Origin: Parus major
Taxonomy: Eukaryota > Chordata > Aves > Passeriformes > Paridae
Reading direction: 5' to 3'
Length of the DNA stretch: 64,000 nt
Assembly (NCBI RefSeq): GCF_001522545.3
Contig: NC_031771.1
Location: 23,810,847-23,874,846, forward strand
Shown: positions 24,060-35,219 of the stretch, piece after piece
Position numbering within the stretch: position 1 is the first letter of the stretch
Layout: each line of letters begins with the position of its first letter
Made by a program: the position numbers and the translations under genes
The notes under the pieces: model-generated
The model's database searches: none
Seen by the model: the letters and a program-made list of their open reading frames with translations, nothing else
What the model was told of the DNA's origin: nothing

Positions 24060-26330
24060 AAAAAGCACTGATGGTAGACATGCAGTTCCCTGTAAATACT
24101 TACCTTATTTCTATCTTTGATAAAGTTATTTAAACTACACATATTGTGAATGGTTTAAAATGAAGTTCAGTAATTTAATATGTCTATTAATCCAGTTTCT
24201 TGTTATATTACAATACCTCCTCCAAAGCATCAGTGCAAACCTATACCTCAGCCTTAGGCCAGCACTGTTTTCCAGAGGAAACATCATGCGGTAGAAGACT
24301 TTTGGAAACTGCCTGTGCTTTCTTCCAAATGTCTCTGTTGATGTTGTGGGAGCAATTGGGTAGAAAGCTCAAAGTTTTCACACCAAAGACCTTCAAGAGC
24401 ACACATTTTTCTGGAAGCCTCTGATACAGTAATCTTCTGAAGAGGATTATGCATTTTAAACAGCCAATTAAGCTGTGATTAGGAACAAAACCTCAACCGA
24501 TCCCAATGACAGAAGGGAAGGAATGCAGGCAAACTGACAGCTGTTCATGGATGAATAAAGCACCATAAATAGTCAGGAAGTTACAAGCAAAGGGGAGAGA
24601 ATGGGCCTGTAAAGGGAGAGGAAGAAATTATTGGTTTAAAGCCAGAGTTTTGAACTGGCAGCAAGACCCTTCTAATCTTGGGACCAGACCAGAGCACTAA
24701 ACTCTCCTGTGTTCTCTGAAATCACAGGAAAATTGCCTGCTTTGTAGGGAGATAGGACTTATTTACTACTGGGAGTTATGGAAACATTGTATTTAAAACT
24801 ACTCCTAATTTTTACCTGGGTTTCACCGTTCTGTTAAGGAAGGTGCTTGAAAACTATGGTGGATTTAAACAAACAGACCAAGCAAATAGAGCTATGAAAA
24901 TGTGTGCTTTTCATTAGTTTTTTCAGTGAACCATATTGAAATGTGCTACTCTCCCCCTGCAAAAAAATGAAGTCCAGAAACAAGCTCACATATAATAAAT
25001 AAATGTATTTAATCACTGACATTTAATGTTCAGAACATGCCATACTGTTCAACTCTCAATTGAGAAAGCTGTAAATTAAATGTTTCTGTAGAAGTCCTGA
25101 CTGACAGAGATGATCCTCTAAAATCTATTCAAGATACTTTCCTTCTTTCTATGAGTACATGTAATCTTGATTACTAATGCAGACTACAATGGCAAACTTC
25201 TAAATAACCCCCCACTGGATTTCTGTTCATCTTCTGTCTTGCTGCATTTCAGTTTACGTGGTTTTGTTACGTGGCACGTGTATTGTAAAGTGCCAGGATC
25301 AAAGTCTGTTGGCTGAGGTTCTTCAGTGCAGACTTTCATGTCACAAAGTATGGACAAACACTGAATGTAATAGATACTCTCTGTAGTAATTGTCCATTTT
25401 TGAATGTTTTCTAAATAGTGAAGATACAAGTAGGATCATGGGTTTGTCTCCTTTTCCTTTTCCATCTCTGCAGTTAGAAGAGGCTCTCATTGGGCCAAAA
25501 CCATGTAGACATCTCAGTGTCATGTTGATGCAATCACTTTAGTCTGCCAATTCACTGCATCCTCAGCAATATTGTTGATGTGCTGCATATTTGGCCAAAA
25601 AGTTTTTTTTTACCATCTTAGGATCTCCATTAACCTAATGTAAGTCAGGTGACTGAACTAAACAGTCAATCTCCTTTGGCCATCAAGTGGGATCCATATC
25701 TCACGCATTCTAGTACTGTGGGTCAGAGAAGACCTAACAGTGTATGCAAAAGACAAGCAACTAAATAACCTTTGCATGCTTGTGAAATTGCCATGAACTT
25801 ATCATCATTCTGTAGGAATGATTGTATTATTTTTAATAAGATTAATTTTATCTTAGTTTTTATTAATGTGATTAAAACTTGCCAGGCACCAAAAATATTC
25901 TGTTCTTCATAAAACCCCCTTCACTCTTGAAACCAGTCTTAAAGATGCAGAACTTAATATGTAGCATAAACAGAACAGACAATTGGGGATACAAGCATCA
26001 TAAAATTGCCCCAGGACATAGACCCATGAGTTTTGGCATTTGCCATTGCTGTTTGGGTTTTCTCTTTTTCTGTGTGAACTAAAATAATACATATTGCACA
26101 TTATCTTACAGCACAGTCAGGAGAATATTCATGTTCTCTTACCAAAAAAATGCACATGGAAATTTATATGAAAACATGTGTGCCAAAAAAAGGGAAAATA
26201 AAGTTAACAGACTTCTTCATAATGCAGCAGCTACTATTTGAGATATAGATAACTAACAATTTTAATCTTGAATGAAACACAACTGACTTCTGTTTCATTC
26301 CTGGCCAATAAATGAGCTCACAATGTAGAC
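24060..26330. other. Non-coding stretch, nothing recognised
   Basis: AT-rich ordinary sequence. Several short open frames carry no recognisable domain. Confidence 0.5.
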
Positions 26331-26339
26331 AAGTGTGGT

Positions 26340-26840
26340 GAACCCAAGGGATTTACGGAGCATCATAAATGCATTTTATTGTGCACTCCAATGCTGTCAT
26401 CTACAGCTAGCTAACAAATAAGATAGGTTTTTAATATAATCCACCATGTCCCTTCCAGTGCTCCTCGTCTGTTACGTCATCTTGCTTTGGGCCAAGCGTT
26501 TGTTTTCCCCAGATGGCCATCGCAGAGCTGCTGACAGCTCTCCTGACTGAGAAGCTGTAGCACAGTGATCTTCCAATTCATTTAGCACTACTGACAAAGG
26601 AAAAGCTGTTGATGTCCCAGTGCAAAAGCACTCTATCAGGCATTACATAGTGTCTGTGTTCTCAGCATGTTTGGGGCATGATAAGTCGCAGCACATGCTT
26701 TTTGACATCTTCCTGCCTTTTGCTGCAGTGTAGGATTTCTCGGAGCTGGAATTCAGGTGGCAAAAAAGATGTAAAAAGCCAAGTGTGATATCATCAGCAA
26801 CTGGTAGCAGTCATGGAATCATAAATAATATTTGGTAGAC
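26340..26840. promoter_or_regulatory. Candidate regulatory element with a CRE-like site
   Basis: About seven CpGs are spread over 500 bp of complex sequence. TTACGTCA at 26472-26479 is a CREB/ATF-type site. E-box-like CAGATGG and homeodomain-type sites follow. This is enhancer-like texture in a CpG-poor setting; function is inferred. Confidence 0.3.
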
Positions 26841-26844
26841 TTGG

Positions 26845-28420
26845 GTGAAAAATGAATCCTCTTAAAGATGTGCACTGCAGTTCTTGCCTCAGATTTTTCC
26901 TCCTGAGCAGCCTGAGTTGTGTAGACTTTTGAAAGTAATACCTAGATGAGCTACAACATCTCGGGAAGTCTTTCTTCTCAGAGTGCCTAAAAAAAGGCTA
27001 TTGTTAGTCAATTATTTTATTCCATCCTATCAACTTGTATTTGTGGGGTATAGATGGATTAAGAAGTGGCCAAGCACCCTTATTTCTCTCACAGCCTCAC
27101 TCCCTAGCTAGTCAGATGTGTGGGAGATGATAAATTCCCACCCCACGTGAGAGGGGCTTGGTAGGCTGTGGGACATGATGTAAGATTGCTCTGTCTTGTG
27201 CGTGGGATGGCTGGGACAGCAGGAGCTGCCAGGATACACCCTGGGCCTCACCTTCCTGCGGGGGGCAGCTGAAGCAATCTGCTCTCTTTTATGAAAATCA
27301 GATGCAGCTGTTGGGCTCCTGGCAGCTTGTTAATGCAGCATTTGCTTAGAGAGACTCTGGATGCCTAAACTTCAGCATTTTGCTGCCAATATTTATTTTA
27401 TAATTGCTTTTTAAAGGAGACAATTTTCCTTAGGGTACCACAACCAACTCTAAAAAATTGCAAAATTGCAAGGAGGTTTTTATCTCTATTTTTTTCAGAT
27501 ACCTAAATGTACAGGTAGTGATTTTAACTAATTTAAAATTATTCTATTCATCATCTGTTACTGACAGATTGAGCAGGAGATAATCAAGGCTGTTCAGGTG
27601 CTCCACAAAAGGTGAAAGAGTCATTCTGGCACCAGCAGTGAGGGGTCTCCTCCCTGGTAATCTGCCCACCACAGTCATCAGGTAGATTCAATTGTGTCCA
27701 TCAGTGCCCGTAGCAGCTCTTGAGTAAGCGCAATTATTTCAACTGTGTTATTTCAAGTGGGATGAATCTCAGTGCCTGAGTTCAAATTGGGTTTAAAATG
27801 TAAAACAAAAATGTAAAAATCAAGTAACCCTTCCACTTCCTGATTCTTCAGCTTGCAAAATACTCCCAGTTTCTCCAGCTAATGCTTTCATGGCTGAAAC
27901 TGAAAGATCCTTGAAAGTTACTTTATTTCACTCCAGAAACTGTTGTAGTGGAGCTGGCACAACTTCTAGTCATCACGTAAAAGAACTGGTAAACTTGTAG
28001 AATAGGCAGCAGCCCAAAGTCTTTCTTCCTAATGCTGCTTTTTCCTCTGCTCTGTCAAGAATAGGGGTTTTGTATTACAGTTTGCCATTTTGGATGAAAA
28101 TTGTTAAGATGATTGTAGAAGAAAACCAAATAAAATGTGATATAGTGAACAGAGGACACTGAATTCTCAGATAAGTATAGCAGGACCATTACGTTAGGGT
28201 TCAAAAAACGATTAAGAAAATATGTCAGTGATGAACCATGAAATGTAACCCTTCATATCTCAATCTATATCTGTCTGCATCTGCTAAATATGCCACTTTT
28301 TTCTGCTGTTTGGTGTTACATCTGTCCTGCTCTTGTAATTTGTGTGTTGGGACAGTCTTGTGTATTTATCCCTTGTATTGATCATAAATTGTCAAACATT
28401 CTTGCTTTCCTCTTCTACTG
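26845..28420. other. Non-coding stretch, nothing recognised
   Basis: Slightly GC-richer around 27050-27330 but without a recognisable gene or repeat. Confidence 0.5.
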
Positions 28421-28430
28421 TCTCTTACAG

Positions 28431-28540
28431 CACAGCCCAGAGGAGAATGGTTTGCCAGTACTAATTTTATGATACAGGAGCTTCAGCACAATTACCCAAA
28501 GAAAGCTCACAGAACAGTTGAAGACAGGAAAATTGTTTAA
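28431..28540 (+). other. Candidate terminal exon with a 36-codon frame
   Basis: A strong pyrimidine tract ends in TTACAG at 28430. Reading from 28433, 35 codons precede TAA at 28538-28540, with a varied, protein-like composition (Trp, Phe, Asn, Gln, Lys, Arg, His). A shorter alternative frame from 28431 ends within 14 codons. I recognise no family. No AATAAA was noted close downstream, which weakens the terminal-exon reading. A chance pseudo-exon is as likely. Confidence 0.18.
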
Positions 28541-28552
28541 AAATAGTAAAAT

Positions 28553-28594
28553 TGTATACATACATGTATATTTGTATAAAAATATATATATAAA
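28553..28594. repeat. AT-rich simple repeat
   Basis: Imperfect TA/TACA-type alternating sequence including a TATATATATA run near 28583-28592. Confidence 0.8.
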
Positions 28595-28599
28595 GGATC

Positions 28600-29695
28600 A
28601 AAAAAGATCAAGTTCTGAAATGAAAGAGTTCAGCTGAAAACATTTTTTTTTCTTTTTTTGTTCCAAACTTGATTCATGAAAATATGGGAGCAAACGGCTT
28701 GCACAAACAGAACTTCTTCATGTTGAACACTGCATTTTTAGACTGTTTCTCAAAAAGTGTGTTTGTTCCTGAAGTGCATGAGGCAGCCTGCAGCCACGTC
28801 TCACATTAAGCAATGGAGAGCTCTTTATTCTAATTGAGAGGGTGCTGCAAAAGACCTCAACAGAAGTTCTTCAGGAAACTAGGGAAAGACATATGTATGT
28901 TTTTCCTTATTCCAATGACATTCCCAATGTAGAACAGCTGCCCATACTTGGTTATTAATTTCTCTCACATGACATAAAATGTAATGTGGAATCTTAGTCA
29001 ATAAAGTGTGGGCTTGAGGTGTTACCTTGAAAAGTTGTTGAGATTGGAGATGCTCCTACTCACAGCATACCTTATTAACGATGGAATTGTTTTGTAACCT
29101 TCTGGGAGCTAAAGTTTAAATTGTTTGTAATGTAAACCCTTTTATTTTGCATGATGACATATATAAATGCATTGCATGGAACAGCTGAAATGTTATGCAT
29201 AGAATTTGACTTTTAGGATTGGCAGATATCACCTGAAATGTGCAACGTTACATGAACATCATCCTTAGCTCATAAGTTTTGAATTTTGAAAAGTCTGTTG
29301 TTCCTGGGTGGTCACTCTAGAGATAGCTCCAAGGATACAAAATATAAAAAGTATGCATGAAATATGCCAGTATATTAAATTAACATCCTGCAAAAGCTCC
29401 CTTTTTAAAATCCAGATGCTTATATTGCTTTTGACAGACTCTAGGCGGTAAAGTTTTAACTTTAAAGAAGGGGCTTTCTGTTTCTGTTTTCAAGTTAAAA
29501 ATAATGAAAGGAAAACACACTGAAATTCCCACATTATTAAATAAAACATTTAAGTGGCATGGAGCCAATCATTGTCACGCCATGAACAAATGCCTTACGG
29601 TAATATGTTCCATAACTGTTTGCTAAAAACTACCAATTTTAACACATTTGCACATGATTAGACACAATAAAAAGTTACTTATTGAAGTCAGTGCT
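28600..29695. other. Non-coding stretch, nothing recognised
   Basis: AT-rich. No recognisable gene, RNA or transposon. Confidence 0.5.
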
Positions 29696-29699
29696 GCAG

Positions 29700-30000
29700 T
29701 AGTGTTACTTAGGCCCAAGGGGATGGAAACCTGAAGGAGAGGGGCTGTGTGAAATGGGTTCCATGCTGTGAAAACACATTGTCAGGAGAGTCCCTCTGTG
29801 ATGGAGTTGGCTCCCATGGCCAGGAGTTCACAGGGCTGCCCCTGTGCCGGGAGCGGGGCTGGGTGGATGCGCAGGGGGGAAGACATGGTGACATGAGAGA
29901 AGGGCTGAGGAAACAGCTACCAAGGGTCATTTTGAAATGCCCCTCTTTACCCAGGGACAGGCCCACCAGCAGGGTGCATTTCAAAATAACTGGGCTATAA
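29700..30000. promoter_or_regulatory. GC-rich island with inverted repeat, G-tracts and CTCF-like site
   Basis: A 300-bp GC-rich island in AT-rich surroundings. It holds four G-tracts on + (29849-29879, loops 3, 2 and 10), an inverted repeat (29927-29940 with 29976-29988), and a CTCF-like CCAGCAGGGTGC at about 29965-29976. Both strands are open for more than 80 codons, which reflects the scarcity of AT-rich stop codons rather than coding. It could be a regulatory island or an old, unrecognised transposon. Confidence 0.3.
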
Positions 30001-30009
30001 TTGCAAGAT

Positions 30010-30360
30010 TTCTTGGCATGTTCCTCTTTCTCTTAATAATCAAGGAAAGAGTTTCAAAGGTCTATATGCATAGCTGCCAGCTCATTAAGATGCGTTTATC
30101 TCTCTGAACCTGATCAGCCAGAATGAGACCAGTAAAAAATAGGTCCTTTCTATTTGTAATGGAAGGAGTTCAGCTTTGTTACTTACACTTTCCTGACCAA
30201 AGTAGTGGAACATAATTTTCATAATTTGGAAGCAATTTATTCTAAGTGTAATTTTGCATAAATATTCACTTAGATTTCAAATATTTTTACTGAAGGAAAT
30301 AAAATTTAGATGAGACAATTTCTTTCGGCCTCACAGACCACTTTTGGTTTTATTTTTCTC
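30010..30360. other. Non-coding stretch, nothing recognised
   Basis: AT-rich. It ends in a pyrimidine tract leading into the candidate exon at 30367. Confidence 0.5.
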
Positions 30361-30366
30361 TTTCAG

Positions 30367-30480
30367 GGCCTTTGGATTAAGAAGCTGCTGTTATGCTTCA
30401 GTTTTTCAGAATGCATGGTACTTCACATCCTCCACATTCATGTGAGAAGAGTTATCAAAACTGTCTTGAATTAATTAAAA
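30367..30480 (+). other. Candidate 114-bp exon
   Basis: A pyrimidine-rich stretch with TTTCAG at 30361-30366 precedes the segment. GTAAGTG at 30481 is a strong donor sequence. The segment is 114 bp. One frame carries an ATG (30393) and remains open through the donor; the others contain stops. A non-coding or 5' exon fits better than an internal coding exon. No family is recognised. Confidence 0.22.
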
Positions 30481-30489
30481 GTAAGTGTA

Positions 30490-33400
30490 ATCTCCACAAA
30501 CATGTGGGAGCCAGGGGAGCAGGGGTTGAGGGAGAAAAAAAAGATAAATCTGCAGGGGGAAATCCTAAGTATGAGTTAATGGTTGTATTAGCAGAGATAA
30601 TTTTTGCTTTGTGGCATCTGCACATTGGGATTCATGAGGGAGTTTCTAGCTTCTTGGGATTTTACACATCTATCAGCTATTGCAAATCTGAGAAGCTGAT
30701 GAAAAAATTATATGAATCTGAGATGCACCCTTGAGGGTTTTGTACCCATAAAGTAATTTATGCATTGCAATTGGGGATAAACATTTGCTTTCAGAGGAGA
30801 ACATCCCAAATCTTCCCCTCACTCAGGGACTGAGCCAAATCCAGAAGATTCCCAGGGTTATGAAAGAATTTCATAGTAACATCCATATGTCCAGAAGGTG
30901 ATGGGGTTGTCCATCCCAGCTTTCTTATGCTCTCACTGGCTGTAGTTTTCTCCTTGCTCCTAGTATACAAATTTTTCAAAGTAGTGAAAACACTGCACCC
31001 ACCAAGCTCCCTCCTGGGGAGCAGAGGGTGTGATGCCTGGACTGTGGCAAGAACAAACACAGAGCGAGCTGTAGCTTGTGCCATCCAGAAAAATTAGTCA
31101 CCCTGCTGTTTGCATGCTCCCCCTCTTCACCAAACATGCTGACAGGATTTGGGACTGGCAGTTTCCCCACTGCTCTTCTGGTGCATAGGGTAAGGTGCCC
31201 CTGTAAACAAAATCTTCTCACTAAGCTGCAGGGTCTGATAGCGAGAGTGCTGCTACGGATCTCCCTTAGTGCATAAGGGGAATTGCATGTTCAGCAGCCA
31301 TGCTCTTCTGGCCCGAGCACATACAACAAAAAATCCCACTACCAATAAATGTAAACAGAGCATTAAGTTGAAGAAAGATTAAATAAAACAGCTCTTCACA
31401 GTGCCTTACAGTTTTCTGTGCCAGGAAAAATACTGCTAGTAAGGCAGGAGATGAGCAGGAAGTCTGTGCTTCATCTATGAAAAAATGAGTTAAGGGCAAG
31501 ACAGGTCTTCAGTCTTTACACAACACTTTTCACCCCCTGATTTCCACCACTGTTTTATTTCCATGTAGGAAAGAGAGTTTTTGGACTCATCTGTTTCTTG
31601 GGTGGCAGAGAGGTTGAGAAATCAATGTTTCATGTCAAGCATATGAATAACAGGTGTTTGCTTTCATGTCACAGGAGCCAGATTTCACACACAGCACTTG
31701 GCTCCTGGTGCCTCACACAGGGCTGTAGTGATCTCTGCACCAGGGCCACACCCTGGGTTTCCATAGGGCACCTTGTTTATCCCTAGCCAGGAGGGTTTAT
31801 CCAGAGGGTGTGATGCTGAAGTGGAAAGGAGTGGATGCTTTCCAAAACTGGATGTGTGCAAACACTTTCTCAGCATTTAACCTTCCCCCTTCTCTTGCTT
31901 TTGTTTCAGTTGGCAGCAGCAAGGAGGGGAAGGAAGGGAAATAAACCCAACTCCTTCCCCAGCTCACTCAAGCACTAGACTTATTTCATAGTGTGCCACT
32001 TAAAATGAAAATATACCTCTTTCCCCACTGCCCCCATAACTTATCTCAAAAAGTCTTACAAAACAGTCATCTTACAGGAAGGGAGAGATAGGCAGAGGAA
32101 CAAGGGCTGCCCTAAAAGCCTGCAAATCTTTCTGTTGTAATGAGCCTCTTCAGCTCCTTAGTCTGAGCATGGCTAAGCATAGCAAGGCATGAATTCAGTG
32201 GTTTCATTTTCTGAAAGCTTTTATGAGACACATAGCTGATAAATACCTTCTTTATTGTTATTTCCCAAAGGTGTATATGGAACACTGAAAACTAGAAAGC
32301 TCTCCTATCACAAAATGTATCTGTACACAATACTAACAGCTGAGAGGCACCTTGAGGAAGCGAGCATCATGAAAAAGAGTTAACCAACAAAAGCAATCAT
32401 GTGTCTTTTGTGGTGGTGCCAGAAACTGGAGAGAACCAGGTGTATTATCCACAGTCCCATTCATCATTTCAGAGAAGTGGACAAGGTATCACTTGAAGGT
32501 GAAAGATGGAGTTTTTGGATTTGAGCTGCTTGAAAGGAACAGCTGTGTTTGCATGAAAGTGTCTTTCAGATGTCTCTTCTATGAGGAGAAATCTCACTTC
32601 TGCTGAACCAATTCTTTCCCAGGCTCAGCAGTTGGCAGTACACTGAACCTCAAGTAGGCCCTTTGCATGTCTTTGGTAAATGTTCTCCATTTTCTGGCCC
32701 CTCTAAAGGTGTCCTGCTGGAAAGGGCTGCCAGAAATATCTGCCCTCGATGCTTTTGGTTCCTTGACCCAGAGGTACAGGACCAACTTGGTTTAGCAGTA
32801 GCAGAAAACCAAGTGTTTTACTCAGACAGACTGAAGGTCAGATTCAAAAGAATATTCCAGAAGCAAAACCAGAAATTACTTATGGTCATGGTAAGATCAT
32901 TAATTGGTTAACTGTCCTCATTCTTTAGCACTTTTTTTTCATTTTCTTTTTATAATTCACCACAGATATATACAGACTGTTAGAAGAGTGAGCTAGAGTA
33001 CATCATAATTGGTGAATGCAGCTGCAGATACATAGCTATGGGAGGGATGGTCATGCATCCCCTCCTGCTGCTGGTGACTCTCTCAGAGCTCCCTCCTTAT
33101 GTCCAGTTTCAGGTTTCTGCTGTATCTGTGCTGGTTATCTATTAGTGTGCTGCTGCACCCACCCGTGACAGCCAGGCAAGGAGGTGTCACAAGGATGTGT
33201 TGGGACTGTAGTACAAAACTGTGACAGGAATGATGACAGCAGTGAAATTTTTGGTATATTAAGAAAAGGAAAAAGGAAAACAATCTACGAGATTACTAGA
33301 GTAAGGCACAATTCACTCTGATGAATCACCATCACCCAGGTGCCTAGCAGTACTTCAGGGATTTTTTTTAAATTTGAAACTTAAAGTTGAGCTCAAGCAG

Positions 33401-34990
33401 GGCACAAGGTAAGTTCAGTTTAGACAATGAGCAGAAATTCAGATTATAATGCTATTAACGGCTTTCTGGTTAGAAAATTTGACATGGACATTAATTCAAG
33501 AACTTCTACTGCCAGTTTCCATCAATATTAACTTTTATGTTAGTATTAAAATTGTAGGAAAGACTTGCTTGTCAGAGGTGGCTCTTAGCCATTCATGCTG
33601 CTCATGAATTTTGAAGGAAGGAAGCAAAGTATAAAATGGGAATACTATGGAACAACTTTATTGCAAGCTACAAACTGCATTGCAAATGAACAAATGAAGC
33701 GAGACGCAATAGATTTTAAGTAATTTTCCTATCTTGGCACGCTTGTATCATTTTGATGTTTATATATAAGGGATAAGGAGTCCTCCCAAGACAAATCAGG
33801 AAGTTCATCTATGTTCATCACAACATCTGAGATCCAGGTTATTCTTAGTTTTCCATGGATTAGAAGGGGAGAAGCATCCTTCTTCTGTTGTCCTTGGATC
33901 CTCTGCAAGGAGTAGATACTCTTAGTGAGCACATGAAGGTTTGATACTTTATTTCACAGGCAGGATTTTTCCAGTTTAATTTTTCCTTTTTTTTCCCTCA
34001 ATTTTAAGGAAAGCCCAAATAGTTGTATATTAACCATTACTGAGTTTGAAATGGAAAAGAAATAGTGAGTGCTGGTCATTTTCTTATAGCCATCTTCAAA
34101 AACCTCTACACACAAAAAAACCATTAAGACTCAAATTATTCATGGGGTTTCAATCAACTTGGAATCAAAGATGTATCATGAGCTAAGTAAAATCTTACCA
34201 CACTGATTTTTAATTAGTAAGTTCATGTGAGACAACTTTTTTCCAGGGTTTGCATGAATGACTATCATTTTGTTACTGCATTAAAAGTAGATAAACATGC
34301 ATTCTCAAACTTGTAGGGACAGCTGGAGTCAGAGGAAGGTTTCATTTTAAGTAGCAGTGCATACTTGAGATGGATAGAGATGTATCTATGTGTGTGTGAT
34401 AGGTAGGCCTGGTGACAGGGCTGTGAAGCCTCATCTGCTGACTTGAATAATTTTTGCATCCTAGATAGACCACTTGTGTTGTGCTGGAAAAGTGGCTGCC
34501 TGACAAAATTTTAACTTCAGCCTGCAAGCACAACTGCCTTTAAATACTCAATCTTGTGCCTTTGGTTCTCAATTATCTCTGATTTAGCAGGCTTGGTGTC
34601 TCTTTCTGCATTCAAACCCTTCTGAACTTGAAGAAGTCAATAGTATTTTCAACCTCATTGTAGCTTTATTGAAATCTTCATCATCTCTTTTGCTGTTCCC
34701 CCACAAAAAATTTTAAATGGTAAGTTGTGCCTTCATAGAGTATATATTAATCTCTCAGTGGATTGCTATTTCTATTATACTCCACAATTATTACTCCTTA
34801 GTTCATTTTCTTAATCTTAAGGTAGGGCTCAGTGCTCAATACAGCCAAATTTATTTGAAACATTTAAAGAAGTTCACCTTGATACTCTCCATCTTTCTCT
34901 GACAGCTCATTATAATGAGACCATAGATTATTGTAGTTGTACTTGAAGCCTACATATTTCTTCTTCAGTTTTCCCCAAATGACTGAAGAA
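30490..34990. other. Non-coding stretch, nothing recognised
   Basis: Mixed composition, GC-richer at 30800-31250 and 31600-31900. A splice-acceptor-like TTTGTTTCAG lies near 31908. No repeat family or gene was recognised. AG|GTAAGT at 33408 has a poor upstream tract. Confidence 0.5.
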
Positions 34991-34999
34991 ACACCAGCT

Positions 35000-35215
35000 G
35001 GTATTAGGTAACTAATCTTGACTCCCGTTTTCTTATTCGTGCTGGGGAGCTGCTCAGTGTGGAAATAATTCCTGTTTTTATTAGGATTGTTTGTGAAGTT
35101 ATAAATCTACAAAGCAGCATGTGTCGGGAAACAAAGCTGCACTTTGTCTGATCGATGTGCTCAGGCGTTTCCTCTTTGACACTGCCTGCCTGTACCCTGG
35201 GACCTGGGAGGGCCA
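35000..35215. promoter_or_regulatory. Candidate regulatory element with an inverted SOX-type site
   Basis: About five CpGs in 150 bp. ACAAAG (35131-35136) and CTTTGT (35142-35147) face each other across five bases, the arrangement used by SOX-E dimers. The - strand frame here (35004-35216) has no recognisable domain. Confidence 0.3.
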
Positions 35216-35219
35216 TCTC

